Below are positions 1-12,500 of a DNA stretch of 48,893 nt, one piece after another. The stretch spans positions 145,929-194,821 of the forward strand of contig NW_003123907.1 of NCBI RefSeq assembly GCF_000003605.2, in the 5' to 3' direction. The notes below the pieces were generated by a model. It had not been told where the DNA came from. It did no database searches and saw only the letters and a program-made list of their open reading frames with translations. Each line of letters begins with the position of its first letter. The first letter of the stretch is position 1. This DNA comes from Saccoglossus kowalevskii. Its lineage: Eukaryota; Hemichordata; Enteropneusta; Harrimaniidae. The position numbers were made by a program, and so were the translations under genes.

Positions 1-490
1 TTTGTTCATTTTGTAATGATATCTTTAATTCTCTAATTTTGGTGAATATTTTTGTCATTTTTTGGTGAAAAGTGATATTTTCGACTTCTTGTTAAAAACC
101 GCAAGTCCAATTGCTTTGATATTACATATATAGGTACTACATGTGGACCTCTCTCAGATTTGTTTATTTCGTGATGATATCTTCAATTCTCTAATTTTGG
201 TGAATATTTTTGTCATTTTTGGTAAAAAGTGATATTTTCGACTTCTTGTTGAAAACTGTAAGTCCGATTGCTTTGATATTACATATATAGGTACTACATG
301 TGGACCTCTCTCAGATTTGTTCGTTTTGTGATGATATCTTCAATTCTCTAATTAATTTATTTTGGTGAATATTTTTGTAATTTTTGGTAAAAAGTGATAT
401 TTTCGACTTCTTGTTAAAAACTGTAAGTCCGATTGCTTTGATACTATTCATATTGTTCATTTTCTAATGATGTCTTCAGTTCTTTAATTG
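1..490. repeat. Tandem repeat, about 158-base unit, 3 copies plus a partial fourth
   Basis: Units start near 1, 159 and 316, with a degraded partial unit near 452. Each opens with a TTTGTTCATTTTGTGATGAT-like segment, continues with an AATATTTTTGTCATTTTTGG core and a GATATTTTCGACTTCTTGTT segment, and ends in GGTACTACATGTGGACCTCT. Copies differ by small substitutions and one short insertion (about 350-360). The array is cut by the window start, so its true length is unknown. It has no coding potential. It sits upstream of the SENP8 exons seen here, probably inside that gene's intron. Confidence 0.85.
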
Positions 491-1160
491 AAATGTGCAT
501 TGCTAACAGCGGAGCTATCTCAGCCGACAGGCTGCTTGTTTGAACATGTGGTATCATATGCATGCTTTGTCAGTTTTTGTTCAAATTTGGTAGATACATT
601 ATACATGTTTGGATACATGTCTGCGATGATTCGTTTTGTGATCGGATCAACAACAATATGGCCAAGTCTGCCATTTGGAAATGTTGTATCATGGGCATAG
701 TTTGTCATTTTCATTCAAATTTGTTAATATATGTATACATTGTACATTTTAGATTAAATGTTCATGTCAGTTTGTTTCATAATCATCTTGCTGTTTTGAA
801 GGCTTTTGGACAATTTTCATGCATATTTGGCACATATATTTACATCATACATATTGGAATACATGTTCATGTCAGGTTGTTCCATAATCAAATCAAAAAT
901 CATGTTTTTTTGGAAAATGTGGTAACTTGGACAGGGTTTGTCGGTTTTCATTGAAAATTGATACTATTAAACATTATATATGTTGAGATACATGTCCATG
1001 GTGATTCGTTTTGTGTTCTAATCAAAAATGACCAACTGGCGTCCATCTTGTTTTTTCAAAATGTATCATTGACATGTTTTTTTTTCTCTTCAAATTATAC
1101 ATGTTAGGATAAAATTAGTTTCACAATTGGATCAAAGATGGTTGACTGCCTGCAATCTTG
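491..1160 (+). repeat. Decayed relatives of the internal unit of the 1.0-1.2 kb element
   Basis: This stretch contains several imperfect copies of phrases that are much clearer in the elements at 1645-2800 and 17456-18486: a 'GTTCATGTCAGTTTGTTTCAT' type phrase, 'AAATGGCC...CCATTT' type cores, and 'TTTTGTTCAAATTTGGTAGATAC' type spacers. The open frames here are by-products of the repeat and resemble no protein. Divergence is high, so these are probably an older layer of the same or a related family. Confidence 0.55.
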
Positions 1161-1644
1161 CTTATTGGCCATACTACTGTATCTATGTACACAAGCTTGA
1201 CAAAAGAAATTAAGTTTAGATACAAAAAGTGCATGAATATCATATCCCGTTTAATTTCTGACCATCAAGTCATATAATTAATCTAATTTTTGTTTAAACT
1301 AGACCAACCAATTATTCACTCTTAATTACTAACTATTTTTGCCATGAATAACATTTTCTCTAATTCGAACAGAGACTATATCATTAATAATGACATGTTA
1401 ATACAAAATAAAACACAGACACGTTGCCAATGTTTAACTGTACTATTTCCTTGAATTTTATTGATAATTTTTGAGGTGTGAAAGGACAATTGGCTGCTTG
1501 ACATACATATTATACAGTAAACCTCCTGCCTACCCGCACATCATTCATAATTAGCCATGCAAATTACAATTTCCATGATGCTACATTTGTTTGATTTCTC
1601 TTGGTCTTATCGTATACATTATTAGCTACCTTCCTTTCATTGTT
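1161..1644. other. Non-coding AT-rich spacer
   Basis: No exon, RNA gene or clear repeat is visible. CpG is rare, as in the rest of the left half of the window. Confidence 0.6.
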
Positions 1645-2800
1645 AGTCCCCGGGGACTTATGTTTTGACCTACGTGTGTCCGTCCGTGCGTCCATGCCTG
1701 TATCTTAGAAATGCCTGGACCAATCACAATCAAACTTCACACATACATCATACATGATATTATACATATGCACGGCAATTTGTTTCATGATCTGATTCAA
1801 GATGGCCGAATGGCGGCCATTTTTTGTACTAAAAATCGTAAAATTCAAGCATTTTTTGGCTGTTTACAGATGGATTTTGTTCAAATTGGTATATACGTTA
1901 GACATTTTGTTTTTCAGATAAGATTCAAAATGGCTGAGTGGCGGCCATTTTGTTTTAATGAATGTGGTTCTAGTGCCATATCTCTGACTTGCTTTGACTG
2001 ATTATGTTCAAATTTTAAATATTCATTATAGATCATGTCATAGATATACAGATATATTGGTTTGACGATTCCATTTTTGTGCTAAAAAAGTATCAAATAT
2101 CAAGCATTTCTGGCATTTCTGGATAGATTTCGTTCAAACTTGGTAGATACATTAGACATTACGGGTTCCTGATGCACATCATTTTATTTTTCAGATCAGA
2201 TTCAAAATGGCTGTCTGTCCATTTTGTTTAAATGAATGGGTTCCCAGACCCATATGTCTTACTTGTTTTGTCTGATTATGTTCAAATTTGTAATATTCAT
2301 TATACATCATGTCATACATGTAGATATACGAATATATTGGTTTGACGATCCTTTTCAAAGTGCCCAAATGGTGGCTATTTTTGTGCTAAAAAAATCCTCA
2401 AATATCAAGCATTTCTTGCATTTATAACATACATTAGACATTGCAGGTTCCTGATGCACATCATTTTAATTTTCAGATTGGATTCAAAATAGCTGACTAG
2501 CGGGCATTTTGTTTTAATGATTGGGCTTCTAGAGCCATATTTCTTAAATGCTTTGACTGATTATATTCAAATTTTATATATTCATTATACATCATGTTAT
2601 ATATATATACATGTATTCAAAATGGCTGATTTTGAATGCTGTTCCAGAGCAATATCTCTCAATATGGACAAGTACTTGTTTGACAATCAGATACAAATGT
2701 CAATCATTTTAATGTTAAAAAATCATATTCCAGCTATATTACAAAACTATATATCTTAAATTTGATAACTAACGGGGACTGTGTCATGCATGACTTGTTC
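1645..2800 (+). mobile_element. Helentron/HINE-like non-autonomous element, copy A
   Basis: The element opens with the palindrome AGTCCCCGGGGACT (1645-1658). It ends with AACGGGGACT (2771-2780), the palindrome GTCATGCATGAC (2783-2794) and TTGTTC. The 5' AGTCCCCG and 3' CGGGGACT segments are inverted copies of each other, and the terminal palindrome lies just inside the 3' end. Between them are roughly 140-150-base degenerate tandem units, each with an AAATGGC...GGCCATTT core. The element is preceded by T and followed by T, and I see no target duplication. Known Helentron-associated elements (DINE-1/HINE type) share subterminal inverted repeats, internal tandem units, a 3' stem-loop and T-T insertion. 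Assignment to that class is inference, since no Rep-helicase gene is present. A satellite-carrying element of another class is possible. Confidence 0.65.
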
Positions 2801-5800
2801 TTTTTGGTGAAGGCTCAATCCCCCAAATAACGGTGTAACATCGCTGCTATGAGGCACAACTCAATTGGAACACAGTTGAAATTTGTTTTCTCAGATGTCA
2901 CCTGATCATGTAAACAAGAAGTCTTGACAATCACATTATGTGCATTGAGACTAGAATGAGAGCTTCCCTATAATGAGGCTCTACTCTAATTCTAATGCAT
3001 GTGGAAATGTTTTTATCAATGATTGAAAGGCGAATTTACAAAAAATAATGATGCGTTTGTATTTGTAAATAATACAGTTCAAAATTGTTTTCTCTTATAG
3101 CAGCCCATCACACAAATTTGGAATTTGGGATTTTATCCTGTCTGAGTAAAAAGTTACCCATCACAGACTTGCGGACCGACGAATAGTTTTTATTATGTAT
3201 TAAAAACACCATGTGGGTTTCCAGATATAAAACTACAGTTTTAGTCAGAGTTGAGTAAATTGCAAGTATTGAGTGAGTGTTTCAAACTTGTATCACTAAA
3301 AACGATAAAATTGAAAGATTACATTGCTCCAGGCATGTTACTGAACAGAGGTTATAAATAAACACAGATCTATCTTTGCCATTTGCTCATAGATGATTCA
3401 ATGCATACCATGTGACAATGAAATGACCATTCTCATGTACATGTTTATACCCCCCCCCCTCCCTCAATCACAAGTCACAGTCAATAGCTCAGTCATTAGA
3501 GGCTCGACTTGCTGTGGTAGATGTTGTTGGTTCATTCCCACTTCCCCTAAACTTTTGTAAATTAAAATCTATTTTTTTTCAGATATTGCACCTTTATTAA
3601 AGCTTAACAGTCTTTAATAGTCAAGGTGCAAAGTTATTTTAACTTAAAATAACAGTTTACAAGTTCACTGAAACAAGAACTCATTATGCATCTAATAACC
3701 ATCAATGAAGACAAGTAATAGTTGTTCTATGTTCTATTCAAGATAACAGTTAAATAGCAAAACATCTACTTTTTCAACAAGATCACTATGGCAATGTTCA
3801 ACTAAAATTAAAATACTGCAAATATTATTATTTCAGAGAGTTGTTCTGTACTGGTATTTTGTCAGCATGATATTCACATAGTAATGTATAGTTCATAAAA
3901 TACGTCACCAACACACACTTATTATTAGCTATTCAGGGCAGATGAGTTTTTTTTTTGTAGAATTTAATCAATTAATTGATTGGTGATTCATGTCAGGTAC
4001 TGAGTTCTATCTTATCAGTTTGTCCAATGAACAGATTGTTAAACTGAAAACTCTGTTAACTGGTGGATTGCAAATGAGATCAGCATTAATTCCCAGTAGA
4101 AAATGTAAACTGCGTTACATGTATGTCAACTGTATTAGACATTTTTAGTAATAAAAATTAGTATTACTTGGTAATAGAGTGACACTGATTACCATAACAA
4201 CTCCTTATTGCATTCTTTGCACATACAGTTCAATGCAATTTTAAAGTATGTCAAAATGTTGGGTTCCTATTACAGACTGAAAAATAGAATGCCAGCTGAA
4301 ATAAACTGAATGATTATGTACATTTGTACCTTTGAAAAGAAACAAAAAAACATTTTATTCTACTTTTATTCACTACACCATGTCACTGTTGTTTGATATT
4401 GGTGTTACATGTATGTGACCTAAAATGTCCAATCGTTACTTTTTCTGTGAAAATGCATGATTTGACCTTGTCTTTAAAAATGCCATATTTGTCACCCGCA
4501 TTTTCTTGCAACATTCTGCACATTTTTGCCTCCTGTCTATGCAAATGTTGAATAGATGGTACATGTACATTTTTTATAAACTGTATTGTATAGTATGAAT
4601 GAATATTCCTGTGCCAGAAAATTTTGTGAGATTGTCCATATAAAATTAGCTTTGAATTAATCAGCACAATTAATTTGCATTGTTATCATGACAATTATGC
4701 GTCAGATGGCCATACATGTAGCGTATCATTGTTTACCAACAAGCGTCTACCCATATGAGCCTTTGCATGTGTTGTTATCATCGCTTGGGACTCAATTCCC
4801 ACCGTGTGCAGGTTACAACCCTCCCACTTAAATACCTGATTAATGTATATTTATAAAAAAATTTGACCATATTAGAAACTATTTATTTGAAACATGACGA
4901 AAAACAAAAAATGAGAATGAAGGAAATCTTAGGTGTTTGAAAAACAAATTTTATCTTTGTCTAATTGTGTGTCTTGCATATTTAAATAATGTCACATTCA
5001 TACAATTTCAAGTCCATAGTCTTATTTGTAAGTATTAATTATTCCCTGTGATTCAATTACACTATTTCTGTTGATAAGTGAAATCTGCTATTAAATAAAT
5101 CCACATGAAAATTAATGTTACAGTAAAATAGAACTGATTGTTACACTGGACAATCAGTGAAGTTAAAACCAAGTGAAAAATATCAAAATTTAATATATCA
5201 GTTAAAGTTAATTCCCTTACATTTATCAAAATGAGGTTTATAGTACCGGTAGTTTTGCTATGTTTTTTAAAGGAGGACTTTTGTTATCATTATATACATT
5301 CTTAGAATGTAAATTGGAATGAAGTTCAGCACAGTCTGTCAGTGAGGCTCAACTTCACTTTAGTTCTGGATGAGTGGTAAAATGAAACTAAGAGACATTA
5401 GTCTTGAAAAAAACATCCTACCTCAGGCCATTTGCCATGTAATGAGGGGAATCCAATCACAATCATCGCTGATCTCCAATGATAACTGTAAAACAATCAC
5501 CTTGGCAATCAGTATATATTTTGTTTCCTTTTGAGGATACTAGTGTAAGTAGTAATGTGCACCACTGTGACTGCATCAGCTGTCAGCTAATATCTTTTTT
5601 TATGTTCTTTTACTTTATCACATACTGTGAAGCATACAAACTGTATGTGATATTATTTACCTTGTTATGATTACCAATAAAAATTACTATAAGAAATTAA
5701 ATTATCAATAAGTATACATGCAGGAAAATCCCCTGGGTGACCACTTTATAAAACTGGATATATTGAATGAGTGGGTAATGACATTTGGTAATTTGTATAA

Positions 5801-6439
5801 TTAATGATATATAGTAGTTTTCATGGCTATTTAATGCACTATAGTGGTGTCAACCAGCTCGGTCAAACACAAACACCTGCAAACCTCAATCCATGATTTC
5901 TCTCAAGTCACATCCATAGATGAATGAATCTTCAGTGACTTAGGCTTCCCTTATTTTAGTGTCTGGCACAATCACTCGTGAAGAGATTGATCTTTTTTGT
6001 GCCGGATTTGAGGATTTGAGCTCAGTGTTAAAACTGAGATATGGGTGATTGACTTTTCCAGCTCAGTTTAGATATTGACAATCTTTGCACATAACCTGTC
6101 ATTAGATTGAACTCAGCAGCCTTCATGCCTGATGATTTTGATGGTATATTTGTTGTATGAAAAGTCCTATCACTTCAATTTGTTTAATTTGTGTTGATTC
6201 GAATTTATTTATAAATCTACAAATTTATAAAATACGAGTTTGTTGATTATTTGGAGTTTGAAGATATGCAATTTTAAAATTATTTACCGATATTTATTAT
6301 TTTACCTTTTAAGCCAAATAGATTATGTGTGCTTTACAGTATGATAAAACCTATTAGCCTACAGCTAATGAGGATTCTTTTCATCACAGAATGTGTTCCC
6401 AAATTGTTATTTTACTTTAATACTTTCTTTCTTTTCCAG
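2801..6439. other. Non-coding stretch before the first visible SENP8 exon
   Basis: I looked for the missing upstream SENP8 exons (the N-terminal WLND-type segment and the exon ending in the His-Trp pair) and did not find them. The only structured item is the tRNA-like SINE head at 3478-3545. CpG is very scarce: I count one CpG in 5041-5400. The region is most likely intron. Confidence 0.6.
3478..3545 (+). repeat. tRNA-derived SINE head (degenerate)
   Basis: A pol III A-box-like segment, TAGCTCAGTCATTAGAG (3485-3501), is followed 44 bases later by a B-box-like GGTTCATTCCC (3529-3539). That spacing is typical of tRNA genes and tRNA-derived SINEs. The intervening sequence does not fold as a proper cloverleaf and no aminoacyl stem is evident, so this is not a functional tRNA. 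The 3' body and tail of a SINE are not clearly delimited; a T-rich tract follows near 3571. Confidence 0.45.
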
Positions 6440-6555
6440 GACTCTCTTGGTATTTGACAGAGAAAATGAATCATTCAGTCACTATGACTCTGCAGGCAGT
6501 TACTACTCTCAGAGTGTGTCGGCGTTGAGCACTAAATTAGCTACTTATGTCAAAG
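6440..6555 (+). CDS. SENP8: SENP8 exon with the catalytic Asp
   Basis: The acceptor is a pyrimidine-rich CTTTCTTTTCCAG and the donor is CAAAG|GTAACG. The exon starts in phase 2 (one base completing a codon) and leaves one base over. It encodes 38 full residues, including the SFSHYDS motif, where the Asp is the second member of the His-Asp-Cys triad. The alignment with the family runs the whole length, and the frame is open through both splice sites. Confidence 0.9.
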
Positions 6556-9500
6556 GTAACGTAGAAATATACTTGAAGTGTGTTAGTGAATCTTCAGGGT
6601 TATTAGCAGTGTAAAACAATACATTAGATGCAGTGTAGTCTTGTAGTAGTAATCCATGATACTGTGTGATTTAGTATATGTGACTGTTCAATGATTATCA
6701 GCTTATGACTCAGTTTTGTAGTCCCAATGGTAGCTTGAATGCTTTTAAATTAAATCTGTTTTGCAATTTTGCAAATTCTCAATATATTCTTTCTCTCATT
6801 CTCAATATATGAATTTGTAGAAACTTTGTCATAATAGAGACAATTTTCAGTGTTTTCACCTGAAAAGAATCTTGATTATTCTTATGGGTCTGGTAAATGT
6901 GTTTGACAGAAAGGTTTCATCAGGTCAGACTTCTAATGGAATTGGTATTCCTAACTGACCTATTTCAGATTAGAGTTGCACAATCTGTAATCTCTTGATG
7001 TTTTCAAATTTCTGATTGCATTGTATCATTATTGAAACATAATGTTCTAGGTGTTTTACAGCATACCAACTGTGCTTATGTGTCTCTTAGTTAACAAAGT
7101 GTTATAAAATGTATGTTTTAACATTGATTTCTTACTATAATTAATTTGTGCAAGAGAGCTACATTCAACACATTCACATCCAACATGTCACTGCATGTAC
7201 ATTTATATGTACTACAAGCCATACAGTCCAAATGACTAATGGCATCAATTTCAATTTGATAATTATAATACAAAATGATAATCTGTGTATACAGGTTTGT
7301 TTGTATAAATAAATTTTTACACTTACAGTAGCATTTGCTACATTGTAGCTGTATTGTGACAGCAGATAGATATTACCTGCGTAAATGTAAGTGCCTCATC
7401 ACTCATTTCAGTCATTTGAACTAAATTAAAATTAATTCCACATTTGTATAGGTTGTATCTTTTATGAAATATTCATAATTGAAATCCGACCTTTGACCCC
7501 ACACCAGTTGATATGTCACTGTCTATTAGTCATGACAAAGTTTGACTTGGCTGTTTCTGACATGTGCGTTTGCTCTATTAACCCTTATTCTGTCAGCCCA
7601 ACGTACTTTTACATTGATTTGACCAGATTAGGATTAAACTATTATAGAAGCACCAGTAAAACAACGTATTTTTGCCTTCTTGTTGTTTGAAGTGTTTAAA
7701 TAAAAATACAATATATTTACGCAAGCATGTAATAGAACAAATATGGTACCTTAATTTATATAATAGAATTAATTCCAGATTTTGAATCACTTTAAATTAA
7801 TAACTTGTTATATACATGGATTGTATGTAGGTTCTAGAATATCATCATTGAGGTCGTTTGTGTCAATATACATAAGCATAAAATGAAACATTAGATGGAA
7901 CTAGAAACCAGCATGACAAAATTTAATACGTTATTTTACTTATTAATGTGTATGATATGACTATTTTCCATGCTAGTCTTGTTTATTAGTTACTGCCAAT
8001 TACTTATACCATTGGATAGTTAGATACATTGTGTATTTGTCCTAACTAGACAAAGTGGCTTTGATCGCCAATCAATAATCCTGAATGATAAATACAAGTC
8101 TAAGAGTCCTACTTAATTCATTCATCGTTCAAGTTATGGCTTTTCACTTTGATTCTACTCAGTGTGTAGGCATATCGTAATCAAAACTACAGGCACATAT
8201 GAACATATAAACATGAAACGTGGGGTTTGAGGTAGAAACTTGACAAATGCATCTATAGTCACTATAAGCAGACATGCTCCCTGTTTATACTACTATCTAC
8301 CTCATTCCTATCTACCTGTAGTAGTGTAAATCTTCACTCTTGATAATCCATATGGTGTTTTACTTTGTGCATGATCTCAAACATGGTGCCTGCAGCTTCG
8401 CTTCTAAAATTCACACGCTACCGGTATGTCTTGTTTAATCCATTAGTACTAGCGGTAGTCATTGGCTAGTGACATCATAAACTAGAAAGACTACTTTCCA
8501 AACTAGTCTACTTTTTTATTAGTCACTCCCAATTACTTGCACTACTTGCCAGCCCCCTCAGACTCCTGTACTTTGCTCTTGGGGAGCTGTTGTTTGTCGG
8601 CACTGAACTGATTATCCTGGAATCTTTTATGAGCCCCATACATGTAGGTGCAGTGCACCTGGTGGATGATTCCATTATTTATTCCGGGTTTAGACTTCTG
8701 ATTAGAAATTAAAACCACTTTGTCTAGTTTAGACATCTAACTATTCAATAGATGTAGTAATTTGCTAGTTGCTAGTGATGTTATAAACACTATATTTCAG
8801 GATTGCATCTATGGTACAAAATGTAGCAAAATATACAGCTCTTAAAATTAATCGATTGATACTTAGTCTATTAAAATTGTATATTTTAACTGTGCTCTAT
8901 AATTGATATACAAGTTACAAAAATAAATTTATCCCTAAAATTTTATTGTATGTATTATATTTAGTCTCTGTTCAGACAATGAGAGACCCTAATGCATGAC
9001 ATGTCTGTTTGGTTTTCAGATCAGTTTCAAAATTGATGAATAATGGTCATTTATGTGGTCACAAATGTTGTTTCATACCTATATCTCTGACATACCTTGA
9101 CAGGTCATGTTCAAATTTGACATGGCTTGCATATATACATCATATTGCACATATGCATATTGATTGGATTCATGATGACCGAATGGTTGCCATTTTGATG
9201 TTAAAAATTTATCAAAATAAGCATTTACGCAATTCTGGATTTGTATATCAGCTGTACATGGACAGATTTCATTCAAACTTGGTATATACATTGAATATTA
9301 TGAGACCTTGATGCATGTTGTATATTGTTTTATGGTTTGTTTCAAAATGGCTGACTGGTGGCCATTTTGTTTTAAATAAATGCAGTTTTCAGGCCATATA
9401 TATTTCTTAAACTTGATATTTCATAGGAACTATAAAATGCAATTACTTGATTGCTCTCAATTTTATTGTAGTCTTTTATTGTATTGTACGTCCATTCTTA

Positions 9501-12500
9501 TCAAAGTGGCAGGTTCAGCACCTTTTTTAAGATGTATTACATCCAATGGCTGACTAACTTAAAAACTAAAGTGCATTTACAGCAGAAAATGATTATGCCA
9601 CTTTTATACCTATTATTTTTCATTTGCATAAAAGCATTATGTTTCTCATATGAATTATAGCAGTTTCTTTAAAAACAAATAGACTGTAAGATATATATAT
9701 TTTATATTAGCCAAGGTATATTTGTATTGACTGTATCCCAATAATTTTTGAGCAGCATTCAAAAGTATCCATTAAATGTTACATTGTAACCATATTTGTG
9801 TGCTGATATTTATAGATACATGTACATGTTTTGACAGTAGCTTTATAGATTCTGTCACATGATTGGAACAATTCAATGAAATGAACACATCAACTGGATT
9901 GTGGAAATTCTTATTGAATTATTTAGCACAAATTGTATATTGTGTAGTATGCAAATCTGATTTAAGTTGGAATATTGCAGAATGCTCTTTCCTGTATGTA
10001 ATCATATTTGATATTGTATCACTGAACAGCATATTTCAGAAAATACATTTTTGATATGTGATAATACTACTAGAAAAAATATTTTGATAATAATATACAG
10101 ATATTTGGTTGGTGCTATATTCTTGAATAGATATTTATGCTTAATGATTTGATTGAATATGGAAAGGGCATTTGTAGAAAGAATATCCGCTAATCAGAGG
10201 GTGATAAAAAGGTGCATGGTGCTGCGTAATGATAGTATTGATACTGGAACTCTGTTAACCATTGTATCTAATGGGTTCATTCAATCTTCAATCCATGCAT
10301 CTCTTGCAGCCTTTCCTGTTGGCGTTTCATTCACTGATTGATTCAATTAAAGTGATTTGTATATGGAACCTAATCTAAAACTCTGACATTATGGTAATGC
10401 TTGAGGAATATCATTACAAGTAGTATGACCTGTAATATTGACAAATACATGTTACTCTTTAGCTATATATACACTGTAACAAGGTGATTTCAATGTCCAG
10501 GGGGAATTGCAAATAATTATTTTGTGATTTATTGCTGTGTGAATTACTGCTTGCCTTGTTGTGAATTTATTTATGTATGTACACACTGTATGCGTGTAAT
10601 TAGTCATAATTGCATGCAAGAAAACATTGTTGTTACAGTATTTAGTGCAAATTTCAGGATTAATCTGTTCCATTCAAGTCTGCTTGTAAATCTGAGGTCT
10701 TTAGATCTTGTGAATTTGTGTGCATAGTAAATTTATTTACTATCTGATTTATTTTCACTTGGATGGAAGAATTGTTTTGCTTTTAAATTATAACCCTAAA
10801 TTTTTTTTGGCATAAAAACTTCCAGCCTCTCGGGTGAAAATAAAATCAGCCAAATCATTACTCATAAATTTGTTTTCAAATTGTGTGGGCTTTGATAGAA
10901 ATAATACTTAGTATTGCAGTCAAAATAAATTATTATCAGTCATTTGCAACTGACATGACAATTAATTATTGAGTGGGTATAGTAAGGCAAGCCCTCACAC
11001 CCAGTAATTTCTCCATGATTGATACCATAGTCTGACATAAAAAGTAGAAATACAATCCATATCCAATTTGTTATTTGTGAAATCGAATTTACCAGATTTT
11101 AGGCTTTCAACATTGACGTTAAAATATTCATCGTGAGAGAAAAATGGCTTGACTGTGATATGTACAGGTGGGGGTTATTCTGCAATTGAAACAATTGCAT
11201 CATTTCGAGGACTTCGCCTATTGGGATTAGCCCATATCCCCCCAAGATCATTCATATTTTTTCTCAGGTACCGGTATATTTTGTGTGGGTTTTATTATTG
11301 TTAATTTTATTATTGTAATTAATAATACCTCATTAACGACTTAACAGGCAGCCCTCGCTGCGTCAATGTCTAAACTCAGTAGTTGCAGCCCCCGCTGCCT
11401 CTACCCATAACCTCTTAACTTCATGCAGCCCCCGCTGCATAACCATGGTGTAGCCACAGCATTCGCTGCCTATACTTTCCAGTTGCAGTAATGCTGCAAT
11501 CTGCCATTCCATACTAACATCATGCAGCTATGCTGCAGCAACCAACATGTTTTCAGTCTTAGTCTACCGATAGTTTGTATTTTAGTTTAGAAACTGTAAG
11601 CCAGCTAGTTTACACCTGCTTTGTTCTTCATTTTGGGGGCGGCACCAGGGACCATCTTATCAGTCTGCATTGTCTCACTTTTGTGTACGATGGTCTTATT
11701 TGCCAAATAAATTATTGGTTCATGTACATGCTCTTGTGTGTGTGTCATAAATGATAGTATTCTGGATGAATTGAGGGTAAATTTTTACAGCTGCCTAAGA
11801 GCTCTTTTGTGTAGGCATTTTGTTGATACATATATATCATGCAATTTTTCACTTTTAGAAATAAATTGTGTGAAATTATTGTAGATGCAACTATCATGCA
11901 TGGAAAGTGTAGTTTTAGTTTTAGCCATGGTGAATAACACAATATTACCAACTTGTTTAACCACTGGGCAAACAGGGAGATTAAAATGTTGTGAAAAAGA
12001 TCAAAACTTCAAATGCATGTGCATTATTTACTTATTTACTGGTCGCAATTTGGGTGAGTGTGCCCAAGTTCTTGGGGAAAAATCATAACAAGATAAACAT
12101 TTCATGTGCATTTGCTACAAAAGTTAATTTACTATTTTAAAGCCCCTGGCCAAATTGATTAACTGCAACAAATTGAATGCACACACCTTGATAATATAAA
12201 CAGATCGAGCATTTCAAATAAACTCTTTATAATGTAGTGAGCAGTATGGTTACTTTTTCTAACCCGGTCCAACATTAATTTGTATATGTGCAATATGATG
12301 TATACATGCATGTAATCTGCATTTCATATACTACTATGTATTGTATTATATAGCTAGGTCAAGTTTTGAATCAGCTAATCAGCTTTATTAATACCGATGC
12401 CGTAAAGATAACGTGACATTTCTTTTTCGGTTAACAAGTTAATAAAGGTTTTTACATACAAAATGTAGTTGAGCAATCATAAAATATTCACTTGCTTGAA

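Noticed and set aside
488..2759. Several open frames of 60-130 codons
   Set aside because: They lie inside degenerate repeats, repeat the same phrases and resemble no protein; the frames shift between repeat copies.
4765..4815. Second tRNA-like B-box region
   Set aside because: GGGACTCAATTCCC and GGTTACAACCC look B-box-like, but there is no A box at a suitable distance.
11166..11245. Possible 75-base MITE (TGGGGGTTAT ... ATATCCCCCC)
   Set aside because: The terminal match is short and imperfect and there is no target duplication.
11348..11537. CRISPR array
   Set aside because: The repeats are only 12-14 bases, differ from one another, and the spacing is irregular; the context is a eukaryotic intron.
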